A stretch of 64,000 nucleotides of DNA from assembly GCA_027488115.1 (NCBI GenBank), contig JAIYCG010000001.1, forward strand, positions 186,001-250,000, read 5' to 3'. Of the stretch, positions 47,928-56,646 are shown in pieces. Positions within the stretch are counted from its first letter, which is position 1. The number at the start of each line of letters is the position of its first letter. The notes under the pieces were generated by a model. That model was not told the origin of the DNA, did not search any database, and saw nothing but the letters and a program-made list of their open reading frames with translations. The DNA is from Comamonadaceae bacterium (GTDB taxonomy: Bacteria > Pseudomonadota > Gammaproteobacteria > Burkholderiales > Burkholderiaceae_C). The position numbers and the translations under genes were made by a program.

Positions 47928-49103
47928 TCAGAGAACTTCGAAAATACCGCAAGCACCCATGCCGCCGCCAATGCACATGGTGACAGCCACACGCTTTGCG
48001 CCGCGACGCTTGCCTTCAATCAGTGCATGACCTGTTAATCGCTGACCACTGACGCCGTAAGGATGGCCTACCGCAATGGCGCCGCCATTGACATTGAGAC
48101 GCTCCGCAGGAATGCCCAAGGTGTCACGGCAATACAAAACTTGAACTGCAAAGGCTTCGTTCAGCTCCCACAAGTCAATGTCAGACACTTTCAAGCCTAG
48201 TCGCGCTAAAGCCTTAGGCACGGCGTACACTGGGCCAATGCCCATTTCATCGGGCTCACAACCCGCAACAGCAAAGCCAAGGAAGCGACCCAGGGGCTTC
48301 AAGCCACGCTGTTCTGCCAACTTTTCGTCCATCAACACACAAGCACCAGCACCGTCTGAGAACTGACTGGCGTTGCCAGCTGACACCAAACCACCTGGCA
48401 AGGCAGAACGCAGTCCCGAGATAGCCTCTACAGTGGTGCCTTCACGCAGACCTTCGTCCACACTCACGGTGACTTGCTTCGTCATGAGACCCATGACCTT
48501 GTCGATGACGCCGGCAGACACAGTGATAGGTGCAATTTCGTCATTGAACAAACCAGCAGCTTGGGCAGCGCATGCTTTTTGCTGGCTGCCTGCACCGTAC
48601 TCGTCCATGCGATCACGGGAAATTTTGTAACGCTTGGCAACTTGCTCGGCAGTTTGAAGCATGTTCCAGTAAATTTCAGGCTTCATTTTGGCCAGTACCA
48701 AATCTTGCAACATGTGCTGATTGGCTTCTTGCTGGACGCAAGAAATACTTTCAACACCACCCGCTACATAGACCTGACCTTCACCAGCAATAATGCGCTG
48801 AGCAGCCAACGCGATGGTCTGCAAACCGGATGAGCAGAAACGATTGACAGTCATGCCGGACACAGAAATTGGCATGCCTGCTTTCAATGCAATTTGACGC
48901 GCAATGTTGGCGCCTGTGGCACCCTCTGGTGTGGCGCATCCCATGATGACGTCTTCAACTTCGGCGGCATCAATACCAGCGCGTTGAACGGCGTGTTGCA
49001 CAGCATGGCCACCCAATGTGGCACCATGGGTCATGTTGAAGGCGCCCTTCCAGCTCTTAGCCAGAGGTGTACGTGCAGTTGAGACAATGACGGCGTTGGT
49101 CAT
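47928..49103 (-). CDS. Acetyl-CoA C-acyltransferase (thiolase)
   Basis: Thiolase of 391 residues that cleaves 3-oxoacyl-CoA to acetyl-CoA and a shortened acyl-CoA. Nucleophile Cys90 in [10 protein letters not shown], His in [14 protein letters not shown] and the second Cys in [15 protein letters not shown] are all present. It lies 15 bp after the bifunctional hydratase/dehydrogenase gene and completes the beta-oxidation cycle with it and the acyl-CoA dehydrogenase. Confidence 0.95.
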   Translation of the reverse strand: MTNAVIVSTARTPLAKSWKGAFNMTHGATLGGHAVQHAVQRAGIDAAEVEDVIMGCATPEGATGANIARQIALKAGMPISVSGMTVNRFCSSGLQTIALAAQRIIAGEGQVYVAGGVESISCVQQEANQHMLQDLVLAKMKPEIYWNMLQTAEQVAKRYKISRDRMDEYGAGSQQKACAAQAAGLFNDEIAPITVSAGVIDKVMGLMTKQVTVSVDEGLREGTTVEAISGLRSALPGGLVSAGNASQFSDGAGACVLMDEKLAEQRGLKPLGRFLGFAVAGCEPDEMGIGPVYAVPKALARLGLKVSDIDLWELNEAFAVQVLYCRDTLGIPAERLNVNGGAIAVGHPYGVSGQRLTGHALIEGKRRGAKRVAVTMCIGGGMGACGIFEVL

Positions 49104-49118
49104 ACTAATTACCTCTGA

Positions 49119-51230
49119 TCAGTTGAAAGTTTTGCCGTCAGCCACCAAGCGGGCTAGCAGCGGAGCGGGTTGCCAAAATGCGGCATCATCGTGTGGGTTT
49201 TTAGCAAAGCGTTTCATGGCTTCGGCCACATTGAACAGCCCCACTTGGTCTGCATACAACATGGGGCCGCCACGGAAAATAGGGAAACCGTAACCCGTGA
49301 GGTAAACCATGTCGATGTCGCTGGCCTTGCCAGCGATGCCTTCTTCCAATATGTGAGCGGCTTCGTTCACCAAAGAAAACACCAAGCGCTGCACAATTTC
49401 TTCATCCGAAATTTTGCGGGTGGCAATGCCTTCTGCGGCGCGGTGTTTCTCGATCATTTCAACCACCACTGCGCTTGGAATGGCATCGCGCTTGCCTGCT
49501 TGATAGTCGTACCAGCCTGCACCGGTCTTTTGACCAAAGCGGCCCATCTCGCACAAGAGGTCGGCTGTTTTGCTGTACTTCATGCCTGGACGCTCGACAT
49601 TGCGACGCTTGCGGATGGCCCACCCAATGTCGTTGCCTGCCAAATCGCCCATGCGGAAAGGACCCATTGCAAAACCAAATTTCTCGACGGCTTTATCGAC
49701 TTGAGCAGGGGTACAACCTTCCTCAATCAGAAAGCCCGCTTGACGGCTGTACTGTTCAATCATGCGATTGCCGATGAAGCCATCGCACACGCCAGAGACC
49801 ACGGACGTTTTCTTGATCTTTTTACCCAAGGCCATGACAGTGGCCAACACATCCTTGCTGGTTTTGGCTCCACGTACCACTTCCAACAATTTCATGACAT
49901 TGGCGGGACTGAAAAAGTGCATACCCACTACATCTTCGGGACGCTTGGTGAAGGCTGCAATTTTGTTGACATCGAGTGTGGATGTGTTGGAAGCCAAAAT
50001 AGCACCAGGTTTCATGACCTCATCAAGCTTCTTGAAGACAGCTTCCTTAACACCCATCTCTTCGAACACGGCTTCAATGACCAAGTCGGCGCTGCCAATG
50101 TCGTCATAGCTCAGGGTGGTGCTGAGCAAAGCCATGCGTTGTTCATATTTGTCTTGCTTAAGCTTGCCTTTTTTAACTTGCGATTCGTAATTTTTGCGAA
50201 TGGTTGCAATTCCGCGGTCTAGTGCTTCTTGCTTCATCTCAAGCATCTTGACGGGAATGCCAGCGTTCAAGAAGTTCATGGAAATGCCGCCACCCATGGT
50301 GCCAGCGCCAATGACTGCAACGGATGCAATGTTGCGTTTAGGCGTGTCTTCAGGCACATCGGCAATTTTGGAAGCTGCTCGGTCAGCCATGAAAATGTGT
50401 CGCAATGCTCTGCACTCTGGCGTCCACATGAGGTTGGTGAATATTTCCCGTTCAAATGTCATGCCATCTTCGAATTTTTTCTTGGTAGCCGCTTCAACAG
50501 CATCGACACATTTGGGTGGCGCAGGGAAGTTTTTAGCCATGCCCTTGACCATGTTGCGTGCAAATTGGAAATAAGCATCGCCTTGAGGGTGTTTGCAAGG
50601 CAAGTTACGAACCAATGGCAATGCAGAACCATCTGCATGCTGAGCTGCCAATTCTTTGGCATACGCCAAAGCTTCTGCCTCAAGAGAATCAGCAGAAGTG
50701 GCCATGCGATCGAACAATTTTTGTCCTGGCAACATGGCCAGCATTTCACTGTTAATGGGTTCACCGCTAACAATCATGTTGAGTGCGGGCTCTACCCCAA
50801 TGACGCGTGGCAATCTTTGGGTGCCACCTGCGCCAGGAATTAAACCCAGCTTCACTTCAGGCAATGCTACTTTGCAACCAGGGGCAGCCATTCGGTAATG
50901 GCAACCTAATGCCAACTCTAGGCCGCCGCCCATGGCAACAGAATGCACTGCTGCCACAACAGGTTTGCTTGAATTTTCGCAAGCACGAATGACGCTTAAG
51001 AGATTGGGTTCTTGGACAGCCTTCGGTGAACCAAACTCGCGAATGTCAGCCCCCCCTGAAAAGGCTTTACCGGCACCCGTGATGATGATGGATTTAACTG
51101 CTGCATCGGCATTGGCCTTGGCCAGCCCATCTGTAATTCCAACGCGTGTTGAAAGCCCCAGACCATTGACAGGTGGGTTGCTCATTGTGATCACGGCCAC
51201 ATCGCCAATGATTTTGTAGTCAGCGGTCAT
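49119..51230 (-). CDS. Bifunctional enoyl-CoA hydratase / 3-hydroxyacyl-CoA dehydrogenase (FadB/FadJ-like)
   Basis: Protein of 703 residues. The N-terminal crotonase domain (1-190) has the oxyanion motifs FSGGAD and MGGGLELALG and the paired catalytic Glu of PEVKLGLIPGAGGTQRLP. The NAD-binding domain begins near residue 302 with VAVIGAGTMGGGI, and the catalytic His is in GMHFFSPANVMKLLEVV; two C-terminal dehydrogenase domains follow. It performs the second and third steps of beta-oxidation. First gene of the beta-oxidation half of the island; AGAGGAA precedes the ATG and an operator-like palindrome lies 33 bp upstream. Confidence 0.94.
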   Translation of the reverse strand: MTADYKIIGDVAVITMSNPPVNGLGLSTRVGITDGLAKANADAAVKSIIITGAGKAFSGGADIREFGSPKAVQEPNLLSVIRACENSSKPVVAAVHSVAMGGGLELALGCHYRMAAPGCKVALPEVKLGLIPGAGGTQRLPRVIGVEPALNMIVSGEPINSEMLAMLPGQKLFDRMATSADSLEAEALAYAKELAAQHADGSALPLVRNLPCKHPQGDAYFQFARNMVKGMAKNFPAPPKCVDAVEAATKKKFEDGMTFEREIFTNLMWTPECRALRHIFMADRAASKIADVPEDTPKRNIASVAVIGAGTMGGGISMNFLNAGIPVKMLEMKQEALDRGIATIRKNYESQVKKGKLKQDKYEQRMALLSTTLSYDDIGSADLVIEAVFEEMGVKEAVFKKLDEVMKPGAILASNTSTLDVNKIAAFTKRPEDVVGMHFFSPANVMKLLEVVRGAKTSKDVLATVMALGKKIKKTSVVSGVCDGFIGNRMIEQYSRQAGFLIEEGCTPAQVDKAVEKFGFAMGPFRMGDLAGNDIGWAIRKRRNVERPGMKYSKTADLLCEMGRFGQKTGAGWYDYQAGKRDAIPSAVVVEMIEKHRAAEGIATRKISDEEIVQRLVFSLVNEAAHILEEGIAGKASDIDMVYLTGYGFPIFRGGPMLYADQVGLFNVAEAMKRFAKNPHDDAAFWQPAPLLARLVADGKTFN

Positions 51231-51262
51231 GCTGTTTTCCTCTTAGGTGGTGTCAGTCACGA

Positions 51263-51286
51263 AAAATAGAACGGGCGTTCTATTTT
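51263..51286. promoter_or_regulatory. Perfect inverted repeat, probable operator of the beta-oxidation genes
   Basis: AAAATAGAACG (51263-51273) and CGTTCTATTTT (51276-51286) are exact reverse complements around two bases. On the minus strand it overlaps a candidate promoter (TTGAAA at 51289-51284, TATTTT at 51268-51263, 15-bp spacer) upstream of the hydratase/dehydrogenase gene. Size and symmetry suit a TetR-type repressor, the class known to control fatty-acid degradation in Betaproteobacteria; no such regulator gene is in the window. Confidence 0.65.
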
Positions 51287-51364
51287 CAAATTTTAGGATG
51301 TTTCGTTAGAAATGAACAGGTCAAATGTCGCTCATGAGACGTTGAGAAAATCAAGCCTGGTAGC

Positions 51365-52060
51365 TTAAACCTCAAGCCATTCCTTGCGAATGTAAGTATT
51401 TTCATTGAGTTCGGCGGGAGTACCTTCAAAAACAATGCTGCCATGACCCATCACCAAGGCACGGTCTGAAATCTTCATGGCGATGGTCAATTTTTGTTCG
51501 ATCAGCAGAACTGAAATGCCACTCTCCTTGAGTTTTTGAAGGTACTGCCCCACCAATTCAACAATCTTAGGGGCCAAGCCTTCAGTGGGCTCATCGATGA
51601 TGATGAGGTCGGGGTCGCCCATGAGCGTTCGGCAAAGTGTGAGCATTTGTTGCTCACCGCCCGACAAGACGCCCGCCTCTGTGTGCTGTCGCTCTAACAG
51701 GCGAGGGAACATTTGGTACATGTCATCGAAGCTCCATCGAGCCTCCTTGCCTTTGCCTTTTTGTCCCAACAGCAGGTTTTGATGAACTGTGAGTTTGGGA
51801 AAAATATCTCTATTTTCTGGTACGTAGCCCAAACCAAGGTGTGCAATTTGAAAGGCTTTTTTGCCAGCTATTTGCTGACCCTTCCAATTGATGTCGCCTT
51901 GACAGTCGACCAAACCCATGATGGCCTTCGCAGTGGTGGAACGGCCAGAGCCATTGCGACCCAACAAGGCCACAATTTCACCAGGCTGAACATTGAAGCT
52001 CACCCCATGCAAGACGTGGCTTTTGCCATAAAAGGCATGCAAGTTTTCGATATTGAGCAT
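51365..52060 (-). CDS. livF: LivF-type ABC transporter ATPase, with Arg in Walker A
   Basis: ATPase of 231 residues for a branched-chain amino acid-type importer. The ATG at 52060 (LNIENLHAFYGKSHVLHGV) is the family start; a longer frame runs into livG. Signature LSGGEQQML and Walker B LIIIDEPTEGLAP are normal. Walker A reads GRNGSGRST: the invariant Lys is Arg40 (codon 51943-51941). The partner LivG has a normal Lys, so the heterodimer may have one altered site. One base separates it from livG. The end of the importer operon is followed by the operator region. Confidence 0.92.
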   Translation of the reverse strand: MLNIENLHAFYGKSHVLHGVSFNVQPGEIVALLGRNGSGRSTTAKAIMGLVDCQGDINWKGQQIAGKKAFQIAHLGLGYVPENRDIFPKLTVHQNLLLGQKGKGKEARWSFDDMYQMFPRLLERQHTEAGVLSGGEQQMLTLCRTLMGDPDLIIIDEPTEGLAPKIVELVGQYLQKLKESGISVLLIEQKLTIAMKISDRALVMGHGSIVFEGTPAELNENTYIRKEWLEV

Positions 52061-52061
52061 C

Positions 52062-52835
52062 TCAATGACCTCCCGCTTGTTCATCAGCCAACTGAGATCC
52101 CAGATAGGCCTCTTGAACTTTGGCATTGGAACGGACAGCTTCAGGGGTGTCAAAGGCAATCACCTCGCCGTAAACAACCACCGCAATTTTGTCAGCCAAA
52201 CCAAACACAACACCCATGTCGTGTTCAACGGTGAGGAGTGTCTTGCCCACAGTGACTTCTTTAATGAGGTTAATGAAACGTGAAGTCTCACTGCGGCTCA
52301 TGCCGGCAGTCGGTTCGTCTAAAAGAATGACATTGGAGCCACCAGCAATGGTGATGCCAATTTCTAAGGCTCTTTGTTCAGCATAGGTCAGGTTCATGGC
52401 CAGCAAATCACGCTTTTTATCGAGTCGAATCATGGCCATGTATTTTTCAGCCAAGTCGTTGGCATCTTTGAGGCCAGAAAGAAATTTAAGGAAAGTGTAT
52501 TTGTAGCCAAGACTCCAAAGCACCGCACATCTCAAATTTTCAAAAACACTGAGCTTTGGAAAAATATTGGTAATTTGAAAACTGCGAGACAAACCCAGTC
52601 GATTAATTTCATAAGGGGCCTTGTTCTCAATCCGTTGACCATTCAAAAGAATTTGGCCACTAGAAGGTCCAAATCGACCGCTGATTAAATTAAAAAGTGT
52701 GGACTTTCCTGCACCATTGGGACCAATGATGGCAATCCGTTCGCCCGCATTCACAGCCAGGTTAACGCCACGAATAATTTCTGTTTTACCGAAATTTTTT
52801 CGGAGGTCTTTGAGTTCAAGCGCATAGGACATCAT
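52062..52835 (-). CDS. livG: LivG-type ABC transporter ATPase
   Basis: ATPase of 257 residues, second nucleotide-binding subunit of the importer. Walker A GPNGAGKST (about residues 38-46) is intact, Q-loop in SRSFQITNIFPKLSVFENL, Walker B VILLDEPTAGMSRSE. The signature region reads NLTYAEQRALEIG, the degenerate form usual in LivG proteins. It overlaps livM by 4 bp. Confidence 0.93.
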   Translation of the reverse strand: MMSYALELKDLRKNFGKTEIIRGVNLAVNAGERIAIIGPNGAGKSTLFNLISGRFGPSSGQILLNGQRIENKAPYEINRLGLSRSFQITNIFPKLSVFENLRCAVLWSLGYKYTFLKFLSGLKDANDLAEKYMAMIRLDKKRDLLAMNLTYAEQRALEIGITIAGGSNVILLDEPTAGMSRSETSRFINLIKEVTVGKTLLTVEHDMGVVFGLADKIAVVVYGEVIAFDTPEAVRSNAKVQEAYLGSQLADEQAGGH

Positions 52836-54118
52836 GCGGCCTCCCGACGTTTAATTTCTTTTTCAATTTCAATTTGAATATCGCCCCACTCAACAAGGAA
52901 TTGCCTTCGGGCTACCTCAAACAGGCCGAGTCCAGTGAGCATCACAAACACAGAGCCTACCCAGCTGTCTACGCCTTTGGCATTGAGAACAACGCCCATG
53001 AATTTCAAGTTATTGCCCAAGGCAGAATTCAATTGCAAGTGATATACCATTTCAATCATGGCACCAGCACCTATGAGTGCCACAAAAGCCGTCACAAACA
53101 AGCCCAGGTAACTGACCCAAACTTGTTTCAACTTGCCAAATGAAGCTACTCGCAAATTCATCATGATGAGGCTGGCAATACCGCCAGGCGCATACATGAC
53201 CATGAATAAAAACAGCAGTCCCAAATACAGCAACCAAGCTTTTGTGAGTTCTGACAAAAGCACAAAAGCCAGGACCATGAGGACGCCGCCAATGATGGGA
53301 CCAAAAAAGAAAGTTGCACCGCCTAAGAAAGTGAACAAAAGGTAGCCACCAGATCTCCCAGCACCCACCACCTCTGAAGTGACAATTTCAAAATTGAGTG
53401 CACCCAAGCCGCCAGAGATACCCGCAAAAAACCCGGCAATGATGAATGCAAAGTAACGAACTCGTTGCGTGTTGTAGCCAATGAATTCAACTCTCTCTGG
53501 ATTGTCACGAACCGCATTCAAAACTCTACCCAGTGGTGTTTGTGTGAATGCATACATGAGCGCCACGCAGATGAAGGTGTAAATGGCAATCAAATAGTAG
53601 ATTTGAATTTGAGGTCCAAATGTAATACCCCAAACGGTTTGCCCCGCCACACGGTTGCCCGAGATACCCGCCTCACCTCCAAAAAATTCAGAGAACATGA
53701 GGGACATGGCAAATACCAACTCTGCCACACCCAAAGTAATCATGGCAAACGGTGTGCCCGATTTTTTAGTGGTGACATAGCCCAGCAAAATTGCAAATCC
53801 AATGCCGGCAAAACCACCGATGAGCGGCAGCAAACTGACGGGTACATGCGACGTGCCGGCAGTGACTGCATTCAGCGCATGAATAGCGACAAAGGAGCCT
53901 AGGCCCGTGTACACCGCATGACCAAAGCTCAACATGCCACCTTGACCCAACAAGATGTTGTAAGACAAACAGGCAATGATGGCAATGCCCATTTGAGCCA
54001 GCATGGTGCCCGACAAATTACTGGTGAAAATGAGCGGTGCGCAAATTAAGACGATGGCGAACAGACTCCAAATGAGCCACCGGCCAACGTTGTAGGGTTT
54101 AAATTGATAAGTTTTCAT
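52832..54118 (-). CDS. livM: LivM-type ABC transporter permease
   Basis: Inner-membrane permease of 428 residues with about ten hydrophobic segments. The family blocks QGGMLSFGHAVYTGLGSF, SGTPFAMITLGVAELVF and GRVLNAVRDNPERVEFIGYN are clear. Compared with the usual 320-360 residues it has a longer C-terminus with two further hydrophobic stretches and a charged tail (IQIEIEKEIKRREAA). The ATG at 54118 is chosen over one 8 codons upstream, which would overlap livH. The gap to livH is 4 bp. Confidence 0.92.
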   Translation of the reverse strand: MKTYQFKPYNVGRWLIWSLFAIVLICAPLIFTSNLSGTMLAQMGIAIIACLSYNILLGQGGMLSFGHAVYTGLGSFVAIHALNAVTAGTSHVPVSLLPLIGGFAGIGFAILLGYVTTKKSGTPFAMITLGVAELVFAMSLMFSEFFGGEAGISGNRVAGQTVWGITFGPQIQIYYLIAIYTFICVALMYAFTQTPLGRVLNAVRDNPERVEFIGYNTQRVRYFAFIIAGFFAGISGGLGALNFEIVTSEVVGAGRSGGYLLFTFLGGATFFFGPIIGGVLMVLAFVLLSELTKAWLLYLGLLFLFMVMYAPGGIASLIMMNLRVASFGKLKQVWVSYLGLFVTAFVALIGAGAMIEMVYHLQLNSALGNNLKFMGVVLNAKGVDSWVGSVFVMLTGLGLFEVARRQFLVEWGDIQIEIEKEIKRREAA

Positions 54119-54122
54119 GATG

Positions 54123-55157
54123 TCATCCTTCGCGGGTGCCAAGAAGACCCTTCGGACGGAATATCAAAATCAACACCAAAAACAGATAGGGCAGGATCGG
54201 CGCCACTTGCGAAATGGTTAATTTCAAAAACGAGTTGTTTTGCATTGCACTCGAAAGCTGAATTCCAAGTTCTTTGGATACGCTCACAAAAGAGTAGTCA
54301 AAGGCAATGGCGAAGGTTTGAATGACACCAATCAATACGGATGCGAGAAAAGCACCCGACAAAGAGCCCATACCGCCGACCACCACCACCACAAAGATGA
54401 CAGAACCTACAGTGGCTGCCATGGCGGGTTCTGTGACGAAAGTACTGCCCCCAATGACCCCCGCCAAACCTGCCAAACCGGTTCCAGCACCAAACACCAG
54501 CATGAAAACACGCGGAACATTGTGTCCCAAAGCCTCTACAGTTTCAGGGTGTGTCAGTGCAGCTTGTATGACCAAACCAATTCGTGTTTTGGTGAGCAAC
54601 AGCCACAATGAGAGCAACATCAGCAGGGCCACAAACATCATGAAAGCCCGTGTTGCAGGAAAAGGAGAGCAAACAATTCGGATGGCAGTGTCGGATGCTC
54701 TGCACATTTCGGCAGGTGCAGCGCCCCAGATAAACTGAAGTCCGGTTGATGCGTTGTTAATGAGCGTAAATGCTGAACCCTTCAGCAACTCTGGCGGTGT
54801 GAATTCAACGGCAGTTCGACCCCAAATGAGCTGAACCAATTCATAGACAATGTAAGACAAACCAAAAGTCACCAAGAGTTCAGGGACGTGACCAAATTTA
54901 TGAACTTTGCGCAAGGTCAAGCGTTCAAATAAAACGCCGCAGCCACCCACTAAAAAAGGTGCAATGATCAGTGCGGGCCAGAACCCAATGACATTGGTGA
55001 GTGTGTAGCCAAAATAGGCACCGATCATGTAAAACGAAGCATGGGCGAAATTCAAAACACCCATCATGCTGAAAATCAGGGTGAGCCCAGAACTGAGCAT
55101 AAAAAGCAATAACCCGTAGCTCAATCCATTGAGCATGGAGATAATGAAGAACTCCAT
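54123..55157 (-). CDS. livH: LivH-type ABC transporter permease
   Basis: Inner-membrane permease of 344 residues. Blocks LSSGLTLIFSMMGVLNFAHASFYMIGAYFG, RTRIGLVIQAALTHPETVEALG-like loop (here KTRIGLVIQAALTH) and VVGGMGSLSGAFLASVLIGVIQTF are typical. The ATG at 55157 gives the normal N-terminus, preceded by AAGGTAG. A long periplasmic segment near residues 120-175 with two Cys is longer than in E. coli LivH. The livK-livH gap carries a terminator-like hairpin. Confidence 0.92.
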   Translation of the reverse strand: MEFFIISMLNGLSYGLLLFMLSSGLTLIFSMMGVLNFAHASFYMIGAYFGYTLTNVIGFWPALIIAPFLVGGCGVLFERLTLRKVHKFGHVPELLVTFGLSYIVYELVQLIWGRTAVEFTPPELLKGSAFTLINNASTGLQFIWGAAPAEMCRASDTAIRIVCSPFPATRAFMMFVALLMLLSLWLLLTKTRIGLVIQAALTHPETVEALGHNVPRVFMLVFGAGTGLAGLAGVIGGSTFVTEPAMAATVGSVIFVVVVVGGMGSLSGAFLASVLIGVIQTFAIAFDYSFVSVSKELGIQLSSAMQNNSFLKLTISQVAPILPYLFLVLILIFRPKGLLGTREG

Positions 55158-55194
55158 AAAAACTACCTTCTGCCATCCACGGCTAGTCACACAC

Positions 55195-55231
55195 AAAAAA
55201 GAAGGGCCCAACCCATTGAGGATCGGGCCCT
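55195..55231 (-). terminator. Intrinsic terminator between livK and livH
   Basis: On the minus strand AGGGCCCGATCC (55231-55220) pairs with GGGTTGGGCCCT (55214-55203), with two G-U pairs, around a 5-nt loop, and TCTTTTTTG follows. It lies 18 bp after the livK stop and before the livH start, so it probably lets only part of the transcripts continue, giving more binding protein than membrane subunits. Confidence 0.75.
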
Positions 55232-55249
55232 ACTGAAGGCTCAAATCAA

Positions 55250-56485
55250 TTAGCCAGGACGCTTCATTTGGCAGCTGGTGGGCGTGCTTGAAACGTAAGA
55301 GGGGAACTCTTTAACTGGAATGAGTGTCATGCCAGTGTTCTCGACGCTGTAGTTGTACTTCTTGTCCACTTTGCTCCAAACCGTGAGGTACAAGGGTTGT
55401 TGAAGTTGGTGGTCAGTTTTGCGCATTTCAACTTCACCATTGAAAATGCTGGTGGTTTTTAACCCCTCTAAAGCAGCAGCAACTTTGGCTGGCTCGGTAG
55501 ATTTGGCTTTGGCCATGGCATCACCCAATGTGGCAAAAATGCTGTGAACCGAACCCGTATAGAAGTCGTCGTTGAATTTGGCTTTGAACTCGTCTTGCCA
55601 TTTGTCCATCTGACCACCCATTTTGTAGTGACCGTAGGCAATTTGGAAGACTCGGCCTTCTCCATTTTTACCCAAGGCTGTGGGTGTACCTGTTACACCC
55701 GTGTAGTAAGTGTAGAAAGTGCCGTTGTAACCGCCTTCATTGGCAGCCTTGACCAACAAAGCCAAGTCAGAACCCCAGTTGCCTGTGACAACTGTATCGG
55801 CACCTGACGCCTTGATTTTGGCAATGTAAGGAGCGAAGTCGCGAACTTGAGCCAAGGGGTGCAAATCTTCACCAACAATTTGAACATCGGGACGCTTGCG
55901 GCTAATGCCCTCTTTGAAGAACTTGGCCACTTGGTGACCATGTGAATAGTTTTGATTCAACAAGAAAATTTTCTTGGTTTCAGGACGGTCTTTCATGAAA
56001 GTCGTCAATGCTTCCATTTTCATGGAGGTGTCTGCGTCATAACGGAAGTGCCAATAGCTGCACTTGCTGTTTGTAAAGTCAGGGTCAACCGCAGAGTGAT
56101 TCAAGAAAATAATTTCTTTGCCGGGATTGCGCTCGTTGTGTTTGTTGACAGCTTCGATCAATGCACCAGCGACACCAGAACCATTGCCCTGTGTGATGTA
56201 GCGGATGCCTTGGTCAGTTGCGGCCTTCAAAACGTTTAAGCTTTCAGCAGGGCTTAATTTGTTGTCAAAACCAACCACTTCAAATTTAACACCAGCTTTG
56301 TTGATCGCGCTGTATTTTTCTGCGAAAAACTGAAAGCTCTTGAGCTGGTTATTGCCCACAGGTGCCATGAGGCCGGACAGGGGGTCAATCCAGGCAATTT
56401 TGACTGTCTCGCCTTTTTGGGCAAAAGCACCAAAAGCACACATTGCCAATGAGGCAACTGCAATAGATCGAACTGCAAATTTCAT
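55250..56485 (-). CDS. livK: LivK-type periplasmic substrate-binding protein
   Basis: Solute receptor of 411 residues. Signal peptide of about 24 residues (KFAVRSIAVASLAMCAFGAFA, cleaved before QKG). The type I periplasmic-binding fold is seen in VKIAWIDPLSGLMAPVGNNQLKSF, YITQGNGSGVAGALIEAVN and VTGNWGSDLALLVKAANEGG. GGAG lies before the ATG at 56485. The family binds amino acids but also aromatic acids, urea or fatty-acid-like ligands; the neighbouring acyl-CoA ligase and beta-oxidation genes argue for a carboxylic acid here. Confidence 0.9.
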   Translation of the reverse strand: MKFAVRSIAVASLAMCAFGAFAQKGETVKIAWIDPLSGLMAPVGNNQLKSFQFFAEKYSAINKAGVKFEVVGFDNKLSPAESLNVLKAATDQGIRYITQGNGSGVAGALIEAVNKHNERNPGKEIIFLNHSAVDPDFTNSKCSYWHFRYDADTSMKMEALTTFMKDRPETKKIFLLNQNYSHGHQVAKFFKEGISRKRPDVQIVGEDLHPLAQVRDFAPYIAKIKASGADTVVTGNWGSDLALLVKAANEGGYNGTFYTYYTGVTGTPTALGKNGEGRVFQIAYGHYKMGGQMDKWQDEFKAKFNDDFYTGSVHSIFATLGDAMAKAKSTEPAKVAAALEGLKTTSIFNGEVEMRKTDHQLQQPLYLTVWSKVDKKYNYSVENTGMTLIPVKEFPSYVSSTPTSCQMKRPG

Positions 56486-56495
56486 ATTTAGCTCC

Positions 56496-56537
56496 AACAG
56501 TTATGAAAAAAACTTCACAGACGTCAGCGTAACTGTT
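56496..56537 (-). promoter_or_regulatory. Inverted repeat in the livK leader
   Basis: AACAGTTA (56496-56503) and TAACTGTT (56530-56537) are perfect 8-bp arms 26 bp apart. In the livK transcript the 3' arm ends directly before the GGAG ribosome binding site. It could be a leader hairpin affecting translation or a split operator. Confidence 0.35.
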
Positions 56538-56646
56538 TTGAGAGATAGAGCGGTCGGGGTTTGCCCTAGGCGCTATCGCCGAAGCGACTAAAAATGACTC
56601 GAATTCTGCTGAAACACCCCTGAAAACCCGAGGCCCTTAGAAAAAT

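Noticed and set aside
49170-50222. A 350-codon open frame on the + strand opposite the hydratase/dehydrogenase gene
   Set aside because: It is antisense to a clearly conserved gene; its product is low-complexity, His/Phe-rich and matches no family, as expected from codon bias of the real gene.
56576-56587. TCGC-CGAA-GCGA mini-hairpin upstream of livK
   Set aside because: Only four base pairs, no T tract and no link to a start codon; too weak to call.
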